Assembly: GCA_045660065.1 (NCBI GenBank)
Contig: JAZRDC010000128.1
Span: forward strand, 1 to 46,765
Direction of reading: 5' to 3'
Source: RGIG2094 sp045660065
GTDB lineage: Bacteria; Bacillota; Clostridia; RGIG6154
DNA: 46,765 nucleotides
The notes under the pieces are model-generated. The model saw only the letters and a list, made by a program, of their open reading frames with translations, made no database searches and was not told where the DNA came from. The position numbers were made by a program, and so were the translations under genes. Shown here in pieces: positions 41,573 to 46,765 of the stretch. How positions within the stretch are numbered: position 1 is the first letter of the stretch; each line of letters opens with the position of its first letter.

Positions 41573-42985
41573 TTATTTAATGTTACTTTTAACATATTCG
41601 TATGCTGCATCAAACTGCGAATCAGGTGTGATCTGTGCATCAAGTGCAAGATTGTTAATTACTGTCTGAGTTGTAATGTCCGCCTCGCCATACACAAACA
41701 ATCCCGCTTCTTTCTGGATTTTTTTCACCGCTTCTTTTAATGATGAATCAAAATACGTGTCCATATTGCCTTCAAAATGTCCTGTTGCAGAAAGTCTTTG
41801 CTTTATTGCATATATGTCTTCTCCGCTGTCGCCTTGTTTATATATTTTTTCATAAGTAAGAGGCTGAAAATCTGTTGCTTCTGCTTTTCTTGATACATTT
41901 TTTACATAAATATCAGGAATAATCCCAACCTGATTTATTGTATTGTCATTAGGTGATTTGAATTCTGCAACCGTAAGTTTCAATCCGCCGTATTCACCAA
42001 GACCTATTGTTGTCTGTGCTGTACCTTTTCCGTAAGTTTTGTTTCCTACGATAATGCCTGCGTTATTGTCTTTGATTGCCGCAGAAAAAATTTCAGATGC
42101 CGACGCAGTATATTCATTAACCAGCACCGCTAAATTTTCTTTTTTACCTGCTCTTGCATTATAATAAATAGCAGAGGGTTGATTTTGGCTGTAATATTTC
42201 ATTGTAACAGCATCTTCAGGAAGAAAATAAGAAAGACAAGAAAGTGCCTCATCAGTAACTCCGCCTGAATTATATCTTAAATCAATAATGTAACCTTTCG
42301 GGTTATTCTCTTTAAGTTCGTTATATGCTTTTTCAAACTCTTTTGACGTTTCAGAACCAAACATTGAAATCGCAAAATATGCAATATCACCTTCAAGCAT
42401 TGAATAATTCACGGTAATATCGTGAAGCATTGCCCTTATCAAAGTAACATCAAAGTTTTCATCACCACGCTTGATTGTAAGCGTAACACTTGATCCCTCG
42501 TCGCCTCTGATTAAAGATGCCGCATAATCGGTATCACGGTCATACAAAGATGTTCCGTTAACCGCCGCAATTACGTCTCCCGCTTTAAGTCCTGCTTTTT
42601 GTGCAGGTGAATTTTCAACTGTATCTGATATTACCATTTCACCGTTTTCACGAAGATATGTAACACCAATTCCCGCAAAACCCGATTCAATGTAATTGTT
42701 AAAACTGTCAAATTCTTCTTTGGTGTAGTAAACGCTGTGTTCGTCCAAAGTTCCCATAAAAGCCTTTATTATGGTTCCCATAGCATCAGGGTTTTCTTTT
42801 AAGATTTCTTTTGCTATATTTTCTGCAACTTTTTCGTCATCTACTGCAAAATGAGAATATCTTTTAACGAAATTAAATATTGTGTTTACAACAGTATATT
42901 CTTCCGAAACTGCATCTTCTGCATACACAAATGTCGGAAGCACCAGCAATATGGCAGTAATAAGTGCAATAATTCTCTTTTTCAT
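41573..42985 (-). CDS. ctpA: S41-family carboxyl-terminal processing protease with peptidoglycan-binding domain
   Basis: CtpA-type serine proteases cut exported proteins outside the membrane. The 470-aa protein has a signal peptide (~1-22), a PDZ domain (~95-185; SGFAGIGVTY, SPAQKAGLKAGDVIAAVNG), and an S41 domain with YIIDLRYNSGG, catalytic Ser295 in EYTASASEIF and Lys320 in YGKGTAQ, 25 residues apart as in the family. A PG_binding_1 repeat (~385-455) at the C terminus probably holds it at the cell wall. It is 17 bp after the SLH gene, suggesting that the two act at the envelope together. Confidence 0.94.
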   Translation of the reverse strand: MKKRIIALITAILLVLPTFVYAEDAVSEEYTVVNTIFNFVKRYSHFAVDDEKVAENIAKEILKENPDAMGTIIKAFMGTLDEHSVYYTKEEFDSFNNYIESGFAGIGVTYLRENGEMVISDTVENSPAQKAGLKAGDVIAAVNGTSLYDRDTDYAASLIRGDEGSSVTLTIKRGDENFDVTLIRAMLHDITVNYSMLEGDIAYFAISMFGSETSKEFEKAYNELKENNPKGYIIDLRYNSGGVTDEALSCLSYFLPEDAVTMKYYSQNQPSAIYYNARAGKKENLAVLVNEYTASASEIFSAAIKDNNAGIIVGNKTYGKGTAQTTIGLGEYGGLKLTVAEFKSPNDNTINQVGIIPDIYVKNVSRKAEATDFQPLTYEKIYKQGDSGEDIYAIKQRLSATGHFEGNMDTYFDSSLKEAVKKIQKEAGLFVYGEADITTQTVINNLALDAQITPDSQFDAAYEYVKSNIK

Positions 42986-43002
42986 AAAAAACCTCCCGTC
43001 TT

Positions 43003-44316
43003 TTAATCTACAATCTGAACTCTGTATGCATACTCTGTTTTATCTCCTATTGAGGCGCAAGTAAATACATACACCGATTTATCACGATATTGTTCATTTA
43101 TTTTACTGTGATCAATAGAATTTGTTCTGTATGAAAATTCAGTGCCTTTGGTATATGAAATTTCTTTAAACCCGCCTTCTGACTGAATTACAACAGTTTT
43201 TTCATCTGTATCTACATAATAAAGACTGCCCTGATACACCGCAACGTCTTTATACTCACCTGAAGAAAAATCAGTTTCCTTGCTTTCTTTATTCAAAAGA
43301 ATAAATTCAACTTTTCCGTTTTTAAGATAAATATCAATTCCGTCAGATTTTTTTAAGATTGTGCAGTCAGTAGGCAAATGCCCTTCGGCAATTACAACAA
43401 AATCTTCATATGCAAGTCCTTGGGTAACAGTATTGTCAATTGCCTCTCCGTTTAATTTATATTCTTTTTTTGTAGTAAGATTTCCCCAATCGGTAACAAT
43501 CTTAAAATCATTTACCAACAAGCCTTCTGCCTGTGTTGTATTTTTCACAACATCTTTCACAGTTGTGCTTGCAATTTCATATTCAAGTTTTTGTGCCCAC
43601 AGTTTTCTGATGTTGTAAAAAATCTGTGCCATCTGTTCGCGTGTCATTGTAACGTAAGGATCAAGTCTGTCTCCTGAGCCGTTTAAAATACCATAATAAA
43701 CTGCAGTTTCAAGATATGGCTTGTCCTCTGCTTTTAAACTCTCGTAATCGTAAAATCTTGAAATTTTTTCAGTTCCTGTTTTAAGTTCAAGTCCGTAAAC
43801 CCTTACAATCCACTCTGCAAGTTCTGACTTAAGAGCAGGCATATTTTTCTGAAATGCTCCGTCTGAATTATAATCATCAGACATACAGTAAAGATATTCA
43901 TCGGTTGTGAGTATGCCGTAGTCAACAGCAAGTCTTATATATCCGTCCGCCCAGGAGTCTATGTTGTTATAGTTCTCAGGTGCTTCGTTTTTGGCCTTTT
44001 TAACATTGTTAAAATATGATGTAGCCACATCATCGCTTCCTGATGACCTGAACAAAACCGCCAGGGCTTCACTTCTTGTAACTGTTCCCTCGGGAATAAA
44101 GTTACCGCTGTCGCCTTTTATAAGTCCTGCTGCAGCCACGGTGTATACCGCAGGTCCTGACCAGTGATTAACAGGCTTATATGCCATATCATCAAATGTA
44201 ATGCCCATCAGTTTTTCGTATACGCCGCCGTCTGCTTTAAAATCCTCTGCAAACACAGACACAGAAACTGATAATATCAATACTATGAGCAATAAAAAAT
44301 TTGTAATTCTTTTCAT
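43003..44316 (-). CDS. SLH-domain surface protein (437 aa)
   Basis: The signal peptide is MKRITNFLLLIVLILSVSVSVFA. Three S-layer-homology repeats follow: HWSGPAVYTVAAAGLIKGDSGNFIPEGTVTRSEA, SWADGYIRLAVDYGILTTDE, and PYLETAVYYGILNGSGDRLDPYVTMTREQMA. The C-terminal ~190 residues form a beta-rich region of unknown function containing repeated KNGKVEF- and DEKTVVIQ-type strands. It is anchored to wall polymers and does not look like an enzyme. Its ATG overlaps the DUF1934 stop by 1 nt (TAATG), so translation is coupled. Confidence 0.88.
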   Translation of the reverse strand: MKRITNFLLLIVLILSVSVSVFAEDFKADGGVYEKLMGITFDDMAYKPVNHWSGPAVYTVAAAGLIKGDSGNFIPEGTVTRSEALAVLFRSSGSDDVATSYFNNVKKAKNEAPENYNNIDSWADGYIRLAVDYGILTTDEYLYCMSDDYNSDGAFQKNMPALKSELAEWIVRVYGLELKTGTEKISRFYDYESLKAEDKPYLETAVYYGILNGSGDRLDPYVTMTREQMAQIFYNIRKLWAQKLEYEIASTTVKDVVKNTTQAEGLLVNDFKIVTDWGNLTTKKEYKLNGEAIDNTVTQGLAYEDFVVIAEGHLPTDCTILKKSDGIDIYLKNGKVEFILLNKESKETDFSSGEYKDVAVYQGSLYYVDTDEKTVVIQSEGGFKEISYTKGTEFSYRTNSIDHSKINEQYRDKSVYVFTCASIGDKTEYAYRVQIVD

Positions 44317-44741
44317 TAAATCTTCCTTTTTACATCAAGTTCAATTTTATTGTGTGATGCAACTACACCTTCAAGTTCCATTGTGTATTCCGCCGAAAAA
44401 CAAGCGCCGTTTTCTTCTGCCGAAATATCTACTCTTTCTGAATTTATACCAATGGAAAACATTCCGAAAGGCATTTCATAAACACCTTTGTATGTTTCGT
44501 TTTCTTTAAAAAACATTCTTGAATTGTTATCCCCGCATCTTGTTATTGTGATGCTGTCTTTGTCCATTTCAACGGTGGTTACGGTGTTGCCAAGCCCTGA
44601 ACCTTCAGGCTCTTTGTATTTAATCACACTTTTGCCTGCACCAAAGGTATATTCCCCATCACAGGTCATTTCAATATCATATGGCTCTGCACCTTGTGCA
44701 ATTTGCAGAGTTTTTATTGTAATTATAGAATTTTCTGTCAT
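44316..44741 (-). CDS. DUF1934 (YwiB-like) beta-barrel protein
   Basis: The 141-aa protein matches the DUF1934 pattern: IKYKEPEGSGLGNTVTTVEMD, SITITRCGDNNSRMFF, YEMPFGMFSIGINSERV and a final FSAEYTMELEGVVASHNKIELDV. The family is a calycin-like barrel of unknown function. In Bacillus the relative ywiB is next to argS, and here it is in the same gene run as argS. It overlaps the SLH gene by 1 nt, and murI ends directly before it. Confidence 0.85.
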   Translation of the reverse strand: MTENSIITIKTLQIAQGAEPYDIEMTCDGEYTFGAGKSVIKYKEPEGSGLGNTVTTVEMDKDSITITRCGDNNSRMFFKENETYKGVYEMPFGMFSIGINSERVDISAEENGACFSAEYTMELEGVVASHNKIELDVKRKI

Positions 44742-45551
44742 TTAATCCTCCGTAACCTTGTCTATATCAACGCTTTTCAAATCCGAAATATCACGATTTA
44801 AAAACATTCCTGCAAGTTCATCAAATCCACTGTCGCAATCTGATGCATAAAATTCGTAAGACGGTACTTTTTCACCGCTTAATTCATCTGTGCTTTCAAG
44901 CAATTCTTTAAGAAAATCTGCCGCAGCCTTTCCAACATTGATTAAAGTTACATTGTCCCCAAGGACTTTTTGTATAACTTTTTCAAGCATAGGATAATGG
45001 GTACAACCTAAAATCACAGTATCTGCACCGCTTTTAATTACGCAGTCGAGATAATCTTTTGCGATTAAATATGTGGCTTCCATATCAGAGTAGGCGTTTT
45101 CCACCAAAGGTACGAACAGCGGACACGCAACAGACACAAATTCAGCATCGGGCATCATTTCTTTAACAAGTTTTTCATATGCCCCGCTTTTGATTGTTCC
45201 CTTTGTGCCAAGAACTGCGATTTTTTTGTTCTTTGTTGCTTTAACTGCCGCTTTTGCCGCAGGTTCAACAACGCCGATTACCTTTATGTTGCCTTCCTTG
45301 ATGTTTGGAAGTGCAACAGATGATGCAGTTCCGCAAGCGGCTAAAATAATTTTGATATCAAAGGACTTTAAAAAATTAATATCCTGTTTTGTGTATTTAA
45401 TAATTGTGTCTTTTGACCTTGAGCCGTAAGGCACTCTGCCTGTATCGCCGAAATAAATAATATCTTCAAAAGGAAGAACGCTCATTATTTCTTTAACAGC
45501 GGTAAGTCCCCCAAGACCTGAGTCAAACACACCAATAGGTTTATTATTCAT
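44742..45551 (-). CDS. murI: Glutamate racemase
   Basis: MurI converts L-glutamate to D-glutamate for peptidoglycan. The 269-aa protein has the FDSGLGGLTAVKEI start, YFGDTGRVPYGSRS, catalytic Cys73 in LAACGTASS and a second catalytic Cys in ILGCTHYPML. Its ATG overlaps the ddl stop by 1 nt (TAATG). With ddl it supplies both D-amino acids of the peptide stem. Confidence 0.97.
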   Translation of the reverse strand: MNNKPIGVFDSGLGGLTAVKEIMSVLPFEDIIYFGDTGRVPYGSRSKDTIIKYTKQDINFLKSFDIKIILAACGTASSVALPNIKEGNIKVIGVVEPAAKAAVKATKNKKIAVLGTKGTIKSGAYEKLVKEMMPDAEFVSVACPLFVPLVENAYSDMEATYLIAKDYLDCVIKSGADTVILGCTHYPMLEKVIQKVLGDNVTLINVGKAAADFLKELLESTDELSGEKVPSYEFYASDCDSGFDELAGMFLNRDISDLKSVDIDKVTED

Positions 45552-46615
45552 TATAAAACCTCGCCTGAAAATTCTTCTATTGCAAGTTCAATAAGTTTGT
45601 CAACAAGTTGATTTCCCTCAACACCTGATGCCTTCATAAGCATAGGATACATACTCTTGTCAGTAAATCCGGGGATTGTATTAATTTCGTTCAAGTAAAT
45701 ATCCCCTGTCATTTTATGCACAAAGAAGTCAATTCTTGACATTCCTTTAAGCCCGATTTTTGTGAACGCTTTTTTAGCAAATTCTCTTATCTGATTTGAT
45801 TTTGTTTCTGAAAGAGGTGCAGGAATTGTAAGTTTTGAGTCTGACTGATATTTTGCTTCGTAGTCGTAAAACTCTTTATCAGGAACAATTTCGCCAAGCA
45901 CAGATGCAAAAGGCTCGTCGTTTCCTAAAACTGCACATTCAACCTCTCTGCCTTCTATGTATTCTTCAACCAAAACTTTGCTGTCAAACTCAAAGGCATT
46001 TTTAAGATGTTCTGTCAGTTCTTCTCTGTTGTGAGATTTTCCAATCCCTACTGAAGAACCTGCATTTGCAGGTTTGATAAATACAGGGTATTTAAATTTA
46101 TTTTCAATTCTTTCAATAACTTCTTCACTGTTTTTAAACTCGTAATCAACAACAGTAAGCCAGTCTGCCTGTGGAATATTTAAATCTTTGAGCATAATTT
46201 TTGTTGCAGTTTTATCCATACAAACAGCAGATGAAATCATATCAGGACCAACGCAAGGAATTTTAGCCAGTGCACAAAGCCCCTGAATTGTACCATCTTC
46301 TCCGCAGGCGCCGTGAAGCACAGGAAATACCACATCGACTTTTTTGATTTCAGCCATATTGCCATTCATCACAACAAGTCCCATAGATGCATCAGGGCTT
46401 AAAAATGCAGGAGCAATTTTTCCGTTTGCCCAACTTCCGTCTTTAATGTTTTCATCGTCGCCTTCATACAAAAACCATTGGCCGTTTTTTGTAATTCCAA
46501 CTCTTGTGATTTCATATTTATTCTTATCAATTTTACCAAGCACATTATATGCAGATTTCAAAGAAACTTCGTGCTCTGTTGACTGTCCGCCAAACAAAAC
46601 TAAAACATTTATCAT
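45551..46615 (-). CDS. ddl: D-alanine--D-alanine ligase
   Basis: Ddl joins two D-alanines with ATP to make the peptidoglycan terminal dipeptide. The protein begins INVLVLFGGQSTEHEVSL, has VVFPVLHGACGEDGTIQG, an ATP-grasp domain with YPVFIKPANAGSSVGIGK, VEEYIEGREVECAVLG and the metal site GMSRIDFFVHKMTGDIYLNEINTIPGFT. I chose the ATG at 46615; an in-frame ATG at 46624 is only one base after AAAGGA and would add three residues. It is the first gene of the run that ends with cysK. Confidence 0.96.
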   Translation of the reverse strand: MINVLVLFGGQSTEHEVSLKSAYNVLGKIDKNKYEITRVGITKNGQWFLYEGDDENIKDGSWANGKIAPAFLSPDASMGLVVMNGNMAEIKKVDVVFPVLHGACGEDGTIQGLCALAKIPCVGPDMISSAVCMDKTATKIMLKDLNIPQADWLTVVDYEFKNSEEVIERIENKFKYPVFIKPANAGSSVGIGKSHNREELTEHLKNAFEFDSKVLVEEYIEGREVECAVLGNDEPFASVLGEIVPDKEFYDYEAKYQSDSKLTIPAPLSETKSNQIREFAKKAFTKIGLKGMSRIDFFVHKMTGDIYLNEINTIPGFTDKSMYPMLMKASGVEGNQLVDKLIELAIEEFSGEVL

Positions 46616-46669
46616 ATATCTCATATCCTTTCAGGAAATCAAAATTTATCCATTATAGTTTATTATTAT

Positions 46670-46698
46670 ATTTTACACCAAATGCACAAAAATTTCAA
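46670..46698 (-). promoter_or_regulatory. Promoter of the ddl-cysK gene run
   Basis: On the minus strand, TTGAAA (46698-46693) is followed after 17 bp by TAAAAT (46675-46670). A TATAAT closer to the gene is an alternative -10. Confidence 0.5.
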
Positions 46699-46765
46699 GC
46701 ATTTAAGCCATATTTTATCTGTTTTTTCACCAAAATTTCTTATAAATCAAAAAAAGCAGAGGTGT

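Noticed and set aside
38004..46765. T-box or SAM riboswitch controlling metY-cysK or argS
   Set aside because: No specifier stem, T-box sequence or riboswitch core was seen, and the genes are joined by short gaps to those upstream.
1..46765. CRISPR array, prophage, transposase or integrase
   Set aside because: No regularly spaced direct repeats, phage structural genes or recombinase domains were found; the only repeats are short intergenic palindromes and the GH3 paralogs.

Overview
The window is chromosomal DNA from a low-GC, Gram-positive, probably spore-forming member of the Clostridia (Bacillota). The evidence is AT-rich DNA, strong AGGAGG-type ribosome binding sites, sigma-A promoters of TTGACA-17-TATAAT type, a perfect CIRCE operator in front of groES-groEL, S-layer-homology (SLH) proteins, SleB-like and SpoIID-like spore cell-wall proteins, and Firmicutes-style gene neighbourhoods. 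No tRNA, rRNA, CRISPR array, prophage or insertion sequence was recognised. The species cannot be named from the sequence.

Layout. 1-4.8 kb: 5' part of secA (minus), a 75-aa conserved-looking small protein (plus), and a minus-strand run ymdB / orphan peptide-type solute-binding lipoprotein / secreted D-x-D-x-D-G protein. 4.8-9.4 kb: an SGNH esterase, the rpsF-ssb-rpsR operon, a Gfo/Idh/MocA oxidoreductase under a promoter with a 14-bp perfect palindromic operator, and a SleB-type cell-wall hydrolase. 9.4-11.3 kb: rpsB-tsf with a structured leader. 11.3-17.1 kb (minus): an asparagine-synthetase-like protein lacking its synthetase ATP loop, then a peptidoglycan cluster (carboxypeptidase-regulatory-like protein, SpoIID-like protein with peptidoglycan-binding repeats, a 48-aa membrane peptide, a polysaccharide deacetylase), preceded by an EamA transporter. 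17.1-26.3 kb (minus): a 933-aa SLH protein, a GH3 glycosidase, groES-groEL and ruvC-ruvA-ruvB.

26.4-36.9 kb is the most distinctive region: six consecutive same-strand paralogs of a cytoplasmic GH3 (NagZ-type) glycosidase family, five of them with their own promoter. A seventh relative lies at 20-21.6 kb on the other strand. All six keep the expected nucleophile Asp and the Asp-x-His acid/base pair, but the loop that carries that pair differs in length and sequence between copies. Two small palindromic repeat families lie in intergenic gaps, each with compensatory base changes between its two copies.

37.0-46.6 kb is a close-packed minus-strand run, ddl-murI-DUF1934-SLH protein-ctpA-ECF-like membrane protein-argS-metY-cysK, with gaps from 1-nt overlaps to 23 bp, which suggests one long transcript joining cell-wall precursor synthesis, secretion-associated proteolysis, arginine charging and cysteine/methionine synthesis. 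The last bases of the window (after about 46745) look like a ribosome binding site for a divergent plus-strand gene that starts outside it.
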